A DNA stretch of 64,000 nt from Eucommia ulmoides. Its lineage: Eukaryota; Streptophyta; Magnoliopsida; Garryales; Eucommiaceae. The stretch covers positions 310,001 through 374,000 of the forward strand of contig JAENRU010000485.1 in assembly GCA_016647705.1 (NCBI GenBank), written 5' to 3'. The translations under genes and the position numbers were made by a program. Of the stretch, positions 33,038 through 45,646 are shown one piece after another; position 1 is the stretch's first letter; every line of letters begins with the position of its first letter. A model generated the notes under the pieces. The model saw only the letters and a program-made list of their open reading frames with translations. It searched no databases and was not told where the DNA came from.

Positions 33038-34735
33038 ACCTGAACACTCCACTGTCTTTTGCTTCTTTGGTGGTGGAACTAGAGGCTCAGAAGAGGGATC
33101 AATGTTAAGCACATGAGGTCTACCAACATCTCGTTTATAAGTAGGATGACACTATCTTAATCGCGATAACATCAAATAAGTTTTCCTCAGCAATTCAAGA
33201 TGCGTCCATTGGGAAAATAAGATATTCTTTCTCAACAATCCAATCATCATCAGAATTAATCTCATCAACTAAAATTGGATCAATTTTATGTTTTATTTTG
33301 ATACTTCTTTCTCTAAGCTGAGTGTTATACATCACAAAAACTAGAGCATTCAACATTTTATACTCAAGCCTATTTCTTTGAGTATGTCATTTATGTTAGA
33401 GAAAATTTTAAAAAAAAAATTGAAAAAAAACAATAAATAAAAAAAATTAAGAGAAAAAACAAAATATACCGCTTGGAAAGTGCTCCAATTTCTTTTATAA
33501 CCTGAGGCATTGCTTATTAGGCTTAAGACACGATTGTGAATTTCATTAGCCTTTGTGTTTTACCTCCACACCGTATCCACCAATCAGCTACTTGATTGAA
33601 AAGATGATTAGACAAAAATTAAAATATAAAAAGTAAATAAAATACTAATTACCTAGAGAATGTAATTTTCTAGAATTCATTACCACACGAGTATTGAAGT
33701 CACTCCCTGGTGTTATCATATGTCTAGCTGAATGTAGGCTTTAAACCGATCATTATAATCAATATCCTATCCATGCACTCAAATAACATTTGCCTCACTA
33801 CCTCATCATTAGAAAAGCTTGCTTTATAACATAATTGAAGATTGATATAACATCCAACAAGTAGCATACAATTAATGGTTGATGGAGTTGTGGAGTCCAT
33901 CTATCATCAATTTGTTTCCAAATTGGTAGATATTTTCTTTCATTTCTTCCACAATTATATGCTATCTTCTCCTTTGTCGAGTCCATCAACTCATATATAA
34001 ATTCCATAGCTCTTAGCACTAACTAGAGGAATTGTGCTTTTGATATAATAAGCAACACGACCAAAATATTAAATCAAACAATACAAGAGCTTATACTTTC
34101 ACGCCACCCACTTTCTTGGCATAAGTGAGTTGGCCCAAGTTTCAAAAGAAAACATAAAAATTAGAGATTGTTTTACCTTGTAAATGCTCTTAAGAGTAAG
34201 GTAAATAGTAGCAAATCTTGTAACCATAGGATGGAGAAGTTCGATATTCTTTGTAAAAGGCCTCATCATCTCTAAAACCAAAGTATCCCACAAATGTACT
34301 TCAACACTTGTTTGGCTTTTGCAACTATATATATATTCATGAACCTTTAACATTCCTATGTCCTCTAACATTAGACCAATATAATGAGATCCACATGGAG
34401 TCCAATATAATTATTTCCTTTTTTTCATTAATCTTTTCTCTGCGTTCACATAATTCACTTCATTACTTGTGATAACTTGCACCACATTTTCTTCTCCAAT
34501 TTATTCTACAACGTCATCTAGATACTTGAATAACAATCCTCCAATTATAATAGAAGCGGATGCATTGATCCACTTCGAAACCATGAACCAACAGGAATAT
34601 TTACAAGAAAATTGATGAGGCATCTATTTTTTTCATCCGTCCAGCCATAAGACATTATTGAGCATCCAGTTGAGACTGGCTTGTCGGGTTAGGCTATTGA
34701 CAAAAGTATTCATTGGACCCTTAGCTTGTCGAAGT
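33038..34735 (-). pseudogene. hAT transposase pseudogene (DUF659 / hAT dimerisation type)
   Basis: Read on the minus strand from 34735 down, fragments follow the order of plant hAT-like transposase proteins. A GWTDEKNRCLINFL segment comes first; then, after a frameshift, a piece with IGEENVVQVITSNE; then a GSHYIGLMLEDIGML segment; TRFATIYLTLKSI; YELMDSTKEKIA and PIWKQIDDRW. A WW segment and the RNWSTF dimerisation motif (about 33480-33497) follow, then a tail with DPILVDEIN and DDDWIVEKE. Multiple stops and frameshifts interrupt it, so it cannot make an active transposase. No terminal inverted repeats were located. Confidence 0.8.
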
Positions 34736-34984
34736 TTATATTCTTTACCATTGTTATAAAACCTCTAAGTCAACTCAATTTTTTTTTTAGTCTACCCACA
34801 AATGTCCCCATACCCACACAGGTATGAGACTAATCTTGTTTGGGGTATGTGACTATTCCTCTTAACAAGTGTTTTTCGCAAATTTGAATCCTTGACCTTG
34901 CAGAGGTCCTTCAACTGCTTTAACTCAAGCGAACTTTGCTACTTGAGTTACACTATGTTGGTTACAAGTTAACTCATTTGAAAG

Positions 34985-35370
34985 AAATACTTTCACTTTC
35001 ATTTAATAAATTCATTTCTTAAATTAATTTTCAAAAGAAAATCAATAGCACTGCACATGGAAATATTTTATCCAAGTGAACCAGATGGAAAGAACAACCA
35101 AAGCATCTATTCTATAAATCATAACATATTTTACATTTTAGGCAATTTTTACCATTTGATGGTTGAATTCATTTTCAACTGTTAATTTAAAATTTGTTGA
35201 AAAAATAAATAGCAAACTCTTAACAAAATGTCTTGAAATGATTAATAGATTCGAAGCAACTACTATTAAATCTTCAAGATTATTTGATTGAGTTAAAATT
35301 GGGTTAATTTAACTTGTATTCCTTTATCTTTCCCTTTGTTTGTCCCTATTAAACAAAAAGACAAATTTCA
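34985..35370 (+). repeat. Direct repeat X, copy 2
   Basis: Second copy of the repeat at 32590-32970, with the same orientation and block order and slightly diverged. With copy 1 it flanks the hAT remnant, as expected if a larger element or segment was duplicated. Confidence 0.8.
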
Positions 35371-35869
35371 TTTTAGACTTTATAAGTATTACACATTTTT
35401 ATGTATTGCAATTCGATTTTAGATTTTCTAAATATGACACATTTCTATGTAATGCAATAATTTCATTGCTTTTCAGTTTAGTAAGTATGGATGTGGTTTC
35501 AAACGGCCCTGTTAAATTTTCTATCCAAATTGGACATAAATATGGGTAAAAGTGTAAATTTATATTTATTTTTATTGATATTTTTCTTTTTTTTCTTCGC
35601 CATCGTCATCTTCACTCATCTTCTAGATCGGAGCTCCCTGCCAACGTCGTCGGTGGTCGAATCCACCCTGTCGGCGTGCTTATCTGTCATTGTTGATTTC
35701 TTTGTCGTCTTTGTAGACAAGCCATTTTTGACCGTACCAAAAAATAAATAATTTTATTTTGCGATTTATTCGCACTTTTATTTTTTTTATTATATTATTA
35801 TATGTATTTTTCTATTTTATTAAAAGAAAAAAAAAGAAATAAAAAAAAATGAAAAATAAAAAAAATAAT
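35371..35869. other. Non-coding spacer
   Basis: Open frames at 35340-35751 are leucine/phenylalanine-rich by composition, with no known domain. Ends in A- and GA-rich runs. Confidence 0.4.
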
Positions 35870-37520
35870 AAGAAGAGAGAGAGAGAGAGAGGAGAAAAGG
35901 TAGGGGAGGGCCCTACCGCTGATTAACAACACTGTAGAAAAATAAATAAATAAATAAATCAACAAAAATTGCCCGCATGGCAGCTTCTAGCGGCGGTAAA
36001 GGGCACGTGTTTTCAAGCGCCCTAAATTCTAGAAATTTCCATTCCTTTTTCTTTTCTCGGATGTTTTTTTTCACGCCAAATTTGGATTGGGTTTAGGTGG
36101 ACACTTAAGGTTTCCTAGAATTGTTTTGGAGTTTTCATACCCCATATTTCCTTATAAATAAAATCCTCCTTCTCCTAGTTTACTCACTCTAAAATTCAGA
36201 GAGAAACTCTTTTAAGGAGCGATTCTCAACGAAAGTATATTTGGAAAGTCGTCTTTTAAAAAATAAAAACCCGTAGGTCGGGGATCTTTGCCATAACAAG
36301 TATGTTTCTTATCTCTTAATTATTTTTTTCTTTTTTTTTTGTTATCCCAAATTAAATTCCTACAAACTTAGTTCCGTTAGAATCATCCGAAGATTCGATG
36401 AAAATGTCTGGACGGAACTTTCCTTTTGTGCTTAACCTTCGAGTGTGAGATGATGATGTCCTTTTATTTTTATTTTTTTACTGTTTTTTATTATTTTTTA
36501 TTTAAGTTGTTGCTATAACTAAATTCATAAAAATACAAAAATAAAAAATAAAATAATAATAATAAGTTGCTTTGTAAAAATTAATTCTTACAAGTCTTAA
36601 GGTGAATTCAACGATTTAATATATTTAAGAAAATATTTCTATGCTGATAATTTGATTTCCCACCAAAAATAGAATTTAGAAACAATCGGTTTAGTAAATC
36701 GTTTCCCTCAGTATGTCGTTTCGTTGAATTCCACTTAAGTCTTGAATGAGTTAATTTCGACAAAACTCGTTTCCGTGATATTTCTTTAATTCTCATTTCC
36801 AAAGAATTTAAGGGAAAATGTCAAATTAGAGCTTCTTTAAATTAATTGGGTAAATTTGGAAAAACATTTTGTGACATCGCATTTATATGAAAATAATGTA
36901 ATATTTCACGTCACTTTGCATGTTGTCTTTTACATCATTTAGAAAATATTTAGATTAATTTACCCATTGAAACTAAAAAAGTTCATCAGAAACATACATA
37001 AAACTATCCCCCTTGAGACCAACCTTGTCAAATCCCTTAATTTTGATAAAAGGTCATATTGGGGGAATATTCAAAAAACACCAAAAAATTATTTCATCTT
37101 AATTTTTAAAATGCCAAAAAAAAAATATATATATAAAAAGGAAAATATTTTCAAAATAAAATAAAGCATTCGACTTAAACTAATTGGATTTAATTAGATA
37201 TAAGGTACCGTTTTCGGACGAGCTTCTTGGGGTGCCTAACACATTTTCTGAGTATAACCGACCCTCTAACTCTTTAAATGAATATTTGATTTGACCATAT
37301 TTTTGGAGTTAATTTTACTTAGGTCTTTTAATTTGTTTTCTAAAAATTCGGCGACCTAGCATACAATTTAAATCTAGTGTTAGGTGACGACTCCTTATTT
37401 TTAAATGACCTAAGTATTTTAATGAGAAAACCGACGCTTTAAAAAATCTCATCTCCTTTATGCAATTATTATTTCACATCTTTATTCTTTCTGAAAATCG
37501 GGGAGTCGATCTTTAATGGA
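35870..37520 (+). mobile_element. Probable Ogre/Tat-like LTR region (boundaries uncertain)
   Basis: A purine run (35876-35915) is followed by a TATA box, CTTATAAATA (36151-36160), a pyrimidine-rich leader and 'aaacccgtaggtcggggatc'. Further on, 'cggacgagcttcttggggtg', 'cctaacac' and 'ggtgacgactcc' (37200-37395) resemble text I associate with Ogre/Tat LTRs. I found no convincing primer site, so this is a family guess. Confidence 0.4.
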
Positions 37521-38061
37521 AAGCTAGGTATGGTTATCGTTCCAGGGCTCAAAAGGCCCTAGTTGTGGCAATCCCCTGTCAGGATCGTGGACTCTAGACC
37601 TATTTCCATGTGAACCATGGACTTTTCTAGGTTGCTCTGATTCTCTTCCTCCTTGAAAAGATTTTGGAGGAATTGAACAAGGGGTACAAAAGAAATTCAT
37701 GTGGGTTGTTAAGGGAGATTCATGAGATCGAGAAATGCTCTTACCGGATGAAAGAATTGACCAATTTTGTTGAGTTTTCAATGGATCCAAATACCTCAAC
37801 TGGGTACGACCCTTCGAGCTTGGAAAATAATGTTGCCAGGAAGCTCTAATTTGGGAGATAGCTGAAGAAGATGATGGAAAAGAAAAGAAAAAAGAAAGAA
37901 AAAGAAAAAAATGAATAAAAATAAATAAAAATTTAAGAAATATATATATTTATACTTTTGTCTCTAATTCTATCCAATTTGGATGAAAAAAATTAATAGA
38001 AGTACCTTTTAAAATCATATTCATACTTAGAGGGTTTAAACTAAAACGCAAATAAAATGGA
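37521..38061 (+). other. Unrecognised frame and A-rich tail
   Basis: A plus-strand open frame through 37664-37849 includes LLREIHEIEKC and a C-terminal SSLENNVARKL. I do not recognise the family; composition is more protein-like than nearby frames. It is followed by purine-rich sequence. It may be a gene fragment or chance. Confidence 0.3.
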
Positions 38062-38260
38062 ATTTATCCAAGAAAATAACAAGTCGTGCTAAGAAAAGAC
38101 TTAGCAAATAAAAAAGAATGATATATTATTTGATACTTACTCGAACACTCTCCTGTGTTTTGTTTATTTGGTGATGGAATTATAGGCTCGAAAGAGGGAT
38201 TATTTAATGTCAAGCACAGGAGGTCTACCAACAACTCGTTCATATGTAAGATAGGCACGG
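38062..38260 (-). pseudogene. Second copy of the hAT pseudogene 3' segment
   Basis: Matches 32975-33150 on the minus strand: both encode a segment ending GKYQ/SKYQ-IIYHSFLFAKSF, with different frames upstream. This shows that part of the hAT remnant and its flank has a second copy 5 kb away. Confidence 0.65.
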
Positions 38261-39569
38261 TGTTAATAGAAAAATAATATAGAAAAATAAAGTTGCAAAC
38301 AGAGATTAAGAGAAAAAATCACAAAAATAAAAATAAAAAAACAAAGAAATTTAGAGATAAAACAAATAACAAAAAAATAAAAAGAAATAAATAAACAAAA
38401 AAATAGAAAAACAAAGAAAAAAAAAAGAAAGAAAGAAATATACGGAAAAATAGAAATATAAACAATGTAATTTCGAAAAAATAATAATAATAAAAAAAAC
38501 CCATAGAAAATAAAACAATAAACACAGATTAAGATAACAATAGAAGAGAAAATAGATTAGGAAATGATAGAAGATGAATAGCTGGTGCTGTAGACATTTT
38601 TGTGTTTCCTCTTAGCAATGATAATTGGAGCGAAGTTGTAGTCGTTTCTTATAAGTTGTAACATAATTTCACACTTTTTAGGTTTTTTAAATATAGTAGG
38701 CTTACCACAATCAATCATATAAAATGTTGAAAAACAAGATGTATGCCCAGTTAGACTATGTCTTGGGCGTAGCCCAACGTCATTGGTCGTATGCCTAGGT
38801 GGTTCTTCGCCCTCAATTGCCCATGACACTTTTTGATTGCCCCGCACCTAGGCGCACTCCGCCAGCGCCCTTCACAACATTGCTCCATGTATATTTTGAG
38901 GTATTTTATTGTTATATTTTTTGGTAATATTTTTTTTCTTTAGAGATTTGTACTTGTATTTGTATTTAGTAGCTTGTTGCACTGAATTATTGGGTTAGAT
39001 GTTTGAATATCTGTTATTTATTGAAAAAAAAAATAAAAAAAAAATATTTATTTGATGAAATTGAGAGATTTGGAATACAAATGTGATTTTGTTTTTCACA
39101 TGTGAAATTCAACATATACTCTTAATTTACACTTTGCACACCCAAACTAATTGGAAATTTCATTTTTTTTTTCTTTTTACCATTGAAACTCAATATATAT
39201 ACTTTTTAATTTTATTATTTGTTTTTTTTTTTTTTTTTTGGTAAAATGAAAAGGAATTTTTTTTTTTAATGATTTTACGTTAATCTATATTTGTAAAAGA
39301 ATGTAACAAAACAAAAGTTGTAAAAAAATTGCTAACGATTGTAAATTTGTAATTTCTTTGCAGGGTGAAAATAAAAAAGAATGAAAATATAGAGGTAGAA
39401 AAAGGTATTTTAAAATACCTTATTATCCTCCATCATCATCGCCTTCATCTACCAACCCTCGAACCCCTGACCTTTTAAGTGGCAACCAAGCGAGCTTGTC
39501 CACCGATACAGGGAGGGCTGGTAGTCCAAAGCTTCCCCCTTTTTTTACTATTGCTTTTGTGTTTTCTTA
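38261..39569 (+). repeat. A-rich DNA, then a DES1 3'-flank-like repeat and module copy 3
   Basis: 38260-38560 is A-rich. 38880-39360 repeats DES1 3'-flank blocks ('tgaggtattttattgttat', 'gagagatttggaatacaaat', 'cacatgtgaaattcaacata'). 39361-39540 is the third module (hairpin 39404-39419, here GGTATTTTAAAATACC, followed by 'ccctcgaacccctgacc'). Confidence 0.6.
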
Positions 39570-40087
39570 AGCCCCTTCGGCCCGATTGGTAACGGTTTTC
39601 ATTCCAAAATTTTTCATTTCATTCCCAGATTCTTGAAAATTTTATTTAGAAATAACATTTGATAATTTTTATTCTCGTTCTCGTTTCATTCTTATTTGAG
39701 AATTGTGTCTATTTTTATCTTAAGAAATAAGAAACAAAAAAAAATTGTTTCTCATTATTTCCATTTCATTCCCAATATCAGTTACTGTTCATTTGCCGCC
39801 TCCGGCCACCATCTGCCGGCCATTTCCGGCGACCGTCACTAGTCACCTCTGGCCGTCCGCCGCTGCCACACACCCGCCGGTCACCGCCGCCATCCGGCCA
39901 AAACAAAAAAAAAAATCTAAAAATAAATAAATGATTTTAAGATAAAATCGTTACCAAACGCGATTCTTTTCTCAAAAAAAAAAAAAAAAAAAATTATCGT
40001 TACCAAACGCGATTTTACTTCTAAGAAGGAAACAAAAATTCCATCCCACTGCTGGAATAGAAACATAAACGGTTACCAAACGCCACT
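39570..40087 (+). mobile_element. PIF/Harbinger-like MITE (family E), most complete copy
   Basis: The left part has 'cccgattggtaacgg' and 'cattccaaaatttttcattt'. A GC-rich core (39790-39905) of CCGCC/CCGG text follows, then A-runs with 'attatcgttaccaaacgcga'. The right end is 'ggttaccaaacgccact' followed by TTA (40088-40090). TTA also lies at 39567-39569. The GC-rich core inside an otherwise AT-rich MITE is unusual and is shared with 29795-30356. Confidence 0.65.
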
Positions 40088-40090
40088 TTA

Positions 40091-41785
40091 TATTCTCATC
40101 TTGTTTTATTTTAATCCATTTACTTTAAAAACTTACATGTCACACCTTTCTCATGGCTAATGGGAGAAAAAGTATAAAAAATAATTAACTTTTCTTAATT
40201 CTTAATTTTAATTTAAATTTAATATTTAAAAAGAATAAACGAGAAAAGCTAATATTTTCTTTCTTGCCTCTCTCGAGTTTTTTTTCCCTTTAATTTTGGG
40301 TATGTATTTCTAGAAAAATAAAATAAAATTAGTCAATAGTCCCAATTAAACAATTTAATCCATAATTTATCTTATTTTAAGTATAAGTTGAATATAAATA
40401 TGTTAATTATGTTTTGTCTTGCGTTTTTTTTTAGTCATATGATTAATGTTCATTTATATCTCCAATTAAATATGTCTAATTAAGGTTTGTATAATTGACC
40501 GTTGTCATCACCTGTCGTCGGACCTCGGGCCTTGTCGAAGTTGGGCCACCAATTGCAGAATTTTTTTAGTTATACGTAATTATTTTTTAATTGTATTTTT
40601 TAGTTATATGTAACTATTTATTTATTTATTTATTTTTTTACAACTATTATTTTTAATGTACATTTTAATATATTTTGTAGTGACATTTTTATTGTATTTT
40701 TTGATACATTCTTGCAATTTTTGGCGACCGGCAACCATAAAATTAGTTGAATATAATTAAAAAATATATTAAAAAATTGTGACTAAAAATTAGTAGAATG
40801 TAATAAAAAAATCCAGCGATCGGTAGCCTACAATAGCCGGAATCCATCGACGGTGGGACAATGTAACTCTAATTGAAATATTAGTATTTTCTTGAATCCT
40901 AATGGATTGGACTTGAACTAGTATTTATTTGGTTTCATAATTTTTATTAATTTGAAGTCATTATTAGAATCTCCTACCAAATATCCCATAAAAAAAATAA
41001 AATTAAAAGTTTAAACCTAGAAAATTAAAAAGTGGGAAATAAAAACGAAAACAAAACAAAAGAAAAAAAACTTCAAATTTAAAAACAAAAAAGAAACAAT
41101 ATTTTACTTTGCGTTTTTTTTTTTGTTAATTTAGTTTTTTTTTTTGAATTCGTATTTTTGATGATTTTGTTTTATTTTCATGTTTTTTTCTTTTCTAGGG
41201 TTTTAAAATTGATTTCTTCGCACAAACGTCAAATAGAAAAATAAAAAAATTCAAATTAAAAAAAAAAAAAAATTGATTTTTTCCCACAACTTCGTGTTTT
41301 TTTTTTTTTTTTGTTTCTATTTTTGTTTTATTTTTATTTTTTAATTTAGTTTTTTTTTTTTGAATTCCTATTTTTTGTTTTTATTTTTGATTATTTTGTT
41401 TTCTTTTCATGTTTTTTCTTTTCTAGGGTTTTAAATTTGATTTTTTCCCACAAACGTCATATAGGAAAAATAAAATAAAATTAAAATACAGAATAAAAGG
41501 AAAAAAAATATATAGTAGAAAATTGATAGAGAAAAAAACAAAAATTAAAATTTAAAAAATAAGTAAATTAAAAATAGGTATTTTAGAATACCATAAAACA
41601 TCATTATCATCACCATTGAACCCCAGAACTTATGGAAGCCTAATAAAGCATTAGCCAAAGGCTCTGGGAAGCCTGTTTAATTGTTTTTTAAGTAAACCCG
41701 TATTATTTCTAAGATACTTTAACTTTCATATAATAAATTTATTTCCTAATTTAATTTTCAAAAGAAATCAATAGCACTACACATG
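40091..41785 (+). repeat. Low-complexity AT-rich repeats and module copy 4
   Basis: Duplicated low-complexity blocks ('cttttctagggttttaaa' twice, near 41195 and 41419). The fourth 'ggtattttagaatacc' hairpin is at 41577-41592. From about 41713 the third copy of direct repeat X begins; it is cut at 41785 by the foldback element and resumes at 43697. No gene seen. Confidence 0.5.
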
Positions 41786-43442
41786 GGAGTTGTTTACGCA
41801 AATATTATATTTAAAAAAAAAAAAATAACTGAAAAGATCCCATTCTCAACTTATTTACGGAACTAGAATTACCCCGGGTTGTGATCTTCAGGTATTAAAA
41901 CCCAGGTACAATTTTTTTTTTTTTTGGAGGGATAAACCCGGGGTACAGTACCCCAGGTTCTAAACAGTACCTGGGGTACTGTACCCCCGGTTTGAAAAAA
42001 AAAAAAATCCGGAAAAAAAACTCAAGGGAAATGAATTAATTAATTTTTTCGGCAACTTTGAATTAATTATCGATGGTCTATCGGTATTTTAAATAAATTC
42101 AATTTTTTTGTGTACAAATTACGTTGAAAACACTCTATAATATTTTTTACAACACTAAAAACGGACAAGTGAATGATTTTTAAAAAATCGCAAAAGTTGA
42201 CCAGATGAGCTGTTTCGATGACGGGGTAATTTTTTCGTCAATTTAGAATTAACAAAAGATGGTCTATCCGTAACAGAAATGAGTCAATTTTTAATTTATT
42301 TAGTTATTTATTTTTTATTTTTTTTTGTATACAAATTATGTTCATAACACTACATAATAAAACTTAAAAAGCTAAAAACGGATTCATGAATAAATTTTAA
42401 ATAATTGTCAAAGTTAGTCAGATAAGTTGTTTCGACGACGATGCAGTTTTTTAGAAATTTTAACTTAATAAAATATGAACTATTCGTAACAGAAATGAAC
42501 CTAAGGCACACGCTCAAGGAATTCAATTTTACCAACGGGATAAGGCACACGCTCAATTTTTTTTTTCCCCAACGGATCACCGTGCGCAAAATTATGCTCA
42601 TCCAAACTTTGAAGAACAATACAATGTTTTTTAAACTTTGAAGAGCAATAAAATATTTTGGAATTTAAGGCTTAAAATAAAATATATGTTTCAAAATAAT
42701 AGAGATGGTTCAATTATCATGGTGGACCACAAGATATGCCCATTTCCCCCGTGAAAAATGAAGAATAGTGACGAAAATTGCAGTACGAAAATTGGACACA
42801 TATGATAAAATGAGTGAACCACACTGAATTTTTTGGAATTTTGCAACCCATGATTTGAAATAAAAAAAAACAAAAAAAAACTGACCTAATACTAAAAAAA
42901 AGAAAGTGACCTAAGGATCAGGAGAAGACACGACAAAGTTTGTATACAAAATTATGTCTTGTATACAACTCATCCGATCAAATTTGACGATTATTAAAAA
43001 ATTATTCACTAACCCGTTTTTGGTTTTTTCTATTTTATTATTTAGTGTTATGAACTTAGTTTGTATACAAAAAAATTATGTTCATTTCTGTTACGGATAA
43101 GTTATATTTTATTAACTCAAAATTTTCAAAAAACTGCATCGTTGTCGAAAGAATTCATCTGACCAACTTTAACGATTATTTAAAATTTATTCATTAATCA
43201 TTTTTTAGCGTTCTAAATTTTATTATGTAGTATTATGAACATGATTTGTATACAAAAAATATTGGACTCATTTCTGTTACGGATAGATCATCTTTTGTTA
43301 ACTCTAAATTGACGGAAAAAATTATGCCATGATCGAAACAATTCATCTGGCCAATTTTGGTGATTTTTTTAAAAAATACCGATAGATCACCGATAATTAA
43401 TTCAAATTTGCTGAAAAAAAATAATTAATTCACTTCCCTTAG

Positions 43443-43486
<44 letters not shown>

Positions 43487-43688
43487 GTTTCAAACCCTGG
43501 GTACAGTACCCCGGGTTTATCCCTCCCAAAAAATGAAAAAAAAAAAATATTTTTTTTGTACCCGGGGTTGTGAACCCCGGGTTTTAATACCCGAGGATCA
43601 CAACCCCGGGTAGTTTTAGTTCTGTAAATAAGTTGAGAATAAGATCTTTTCAGTAATTTTTTTTAAAATTATTTGCGTAAACAACTCC
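41786..43688. mobile_element. Foldback transposon-like element, 1.9 kb, exact 8-bp target duplication
   Basis: Both ends start GGAGTTGTTTACGCAAATA (right end reverse-complemented) and are flanked by TACACATG (41778-41785 and 43689-43696). The arms are complementary over roughly 600-700 bases each, with a spacer of some 450-550 bases. Outer arm parts carry clusters of CCCGGG-type motifs and the palindrome GGGGTACNGTACCCC. Inner parts contain tandem units sharing 'gtatacaaa', 'gttcataacac', 'ccgtaacagaaatga' and a 'cagatgagttgtttcgac'-like block. There is no coding sequence. A long T-run (from about 43446) interrupts the right arm. The 8-bp duplication suits hAT-type transposition, but if one terminal C is counted it is 9 bp, as in MULEs. 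Confidence 0.88.
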
Positions 43689-43696
43689 TACACATG

Positions 43697-44559
43697 TCAA
43701 TATATTGTACAATAAACAACAAAAAAAAACATTTATTCTATAAATCTCAACATATTTTACATTTCAAACCTTTTATTACTTGATGGTTGAAAATATTTCC
43801 AACTGTAAATTTAATTATTTTTGAGAAAATAAATAACAAATTGTCAACCAAATATCTTCTCATGATGAATGTATTTGAACCAATTATTATTGAATGTTCA
43901 AATTAATCTATTGAATTAAAATTGGATTAATTTCACTTTGCATCCATGTGATTAGACTGAATTGACTTTACACACATATGTTATTTTTGTCACCATTTAC
44001 ATTCCATGTGCTTAATACGTAAGTGCAACGTTTTTTTTTTTTTAACAGTAACAGATAAAAGTCAACAAAAATCAAGACTAATGTTAAATGATGCCTATAC
44101 CCTTTAAAATTTTAAATAGTAATTATTTTAATACTAATCCAAAACTTAGGGATCAAAGTGTATTTTTCTCTTTTTAACATCTCCATCCTCATCTTCATCT
44201 TCTTTTTCTTCCCAACCACCCCTCGCCGACCACCATCCATGATGCCATCCACCCAAACATCCACGCTGCACCACCACGCCGCCAAACTACCACAACCGTG
44301 CCAAACCCCTGTCACGCCAAACCACTGCAACCGCGTCACGCGGAACCACAACCACTACCACACATCTCCTTTCCTCTCTCTATCTCATATATATATATAT
44401 ATATTTATCTGATGCTCAAATCTATAGATCCAAGCTAGATTTGAAACTTAGATCTGTTTTTTGAATAGATTTATATACTAATGTTTACCCGTGTCTGAAG
44501 ACACTATTTTAATTTAAGAGAAAATTATCAATAACTACTAAAATCATTTTTCATTTACC
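43697..44559. other. Rest of direct repeat X copy 3, then AT-rich DNA
   Basis: 43697-43940 continues the repeat interrupted at 41785 ('ttattctataaatctcaaca', 'gattaatttcactt'). 44158-44350 is C-rich; its His/Pro/Thr-rich frame has no domain. A diverged Helitron-like hairpin (ACCCGTGTCTGAAGACAC) is at about 44491-44508. Confidence 0.5.
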
Positions 44560-45646
44560 AATAAATGTCAGTTAGTTAAAATTGAACAAAAAACTCCCAT
44601 CCTAATCATTTTTTAAATGGATTTGAGGTTTTTTGCAATTGCTATTTGTGTCACCGATTTGAGGTTTATTGCGATATTATTCTTGTCTTCGGTAAAATCC
44701 TAGTGAGATCTTTTCAATTTTTTAGTATTTGCTTTCTAAGATTATATCTTGTTAATTACTCAGTTTAAGATTGTTAGAAAAATGTTTTTTGAACTCAAAG
44801 TATTGAATTTTTTTAAAACAATTTTGATTTAATTATCTGATTACGTGTTACCTTTGTTCTACCCACTTTTATTGTTTAATTAGATTTTGGTTTGCCTCAC
44901 ATTATATTTATCACGTAGTACTCACTTGGGTCATTAATTGAGTATTTTTATATTGAGGTGGTAGAAGCTCCTTATGGGAATAAATTCATATTTTTTCTAT
45001 TTGTGAGTTTGAGTGAATTAGACATGTTTGGGACAGTGTCTAGTCAAGGTAGCTAAGTTTCGATATTTTTCTTGTGAAACAGATTAAGGTTTGATCTTTG
45101 TCCTAAAAAAGTGTTAGGTTGTTCTTTTCCCTTGAAAAGAAATAGGTTTTGATTCACCCTATAATTGAATTGTTATTTTGAGTGATTTATAAATGTTCTT
45201 CCTGAACTTGTGAAAACGATAAGTGAGAGAGTGTTAGGTTGGCCTTTAATCTGGTAAAAAGATAGGGTTTATTCTTCACATGTGAAAAGGGTAAATTGTA
45301 AAGGTTGATTATGAGCATGTGAAAAGAATCGTGAATTGTAAGGGTCTGGTTCCTACCTAGTAAAAAGTCAAGGGGTTTAGTGGATTGCGAATCTCCATGG
45401 AGCTCGAAGGACTGGATATAGATAAGAGCAGCTTGTCGAACCATGATAAATTCTCGCGTGCTGCATTGTTTATTTTCATATATTGTGTTTGGGTGTGTAT
45501 TTAATATCAGATGCATTTCCGTTGCGTAACAAGATAATAATTGATTTAGAAAAATTAATTATTTGTGGTTAAAGAATTTAATTGTTTAAATTTTTAACTA
45601 CTAAACAATTCACCTCCCTCTTGGGTAGCTCTTTGGGCCAATAATT
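44560..45646 (+). mobile_element. Truncated SIRE-like copia LTR
   Basis: Collinear with the 3' half of the LTR at 46110-48346: 'gtcaccgatttgagg', 'gaggtggtagaagctcctta', 'gtgatttataaatgttc', 'gcgaatctccatggagctc', and the end 'caattcacctccctcttggg', 'gggccaata'. The left part is missing and no primer site follows. Confidence 0.6.

Noticed and set aside
35340..35751. Leu/Phe-rich frames that look like membrane proteins
   Set aside because: T-rich composition produces them; no start context or family similarity.
44158..44412. His/Pro/Thr-rich frame of 84 codons
   Set aside because: Low complexity, ends in a TA repeat; no domain.
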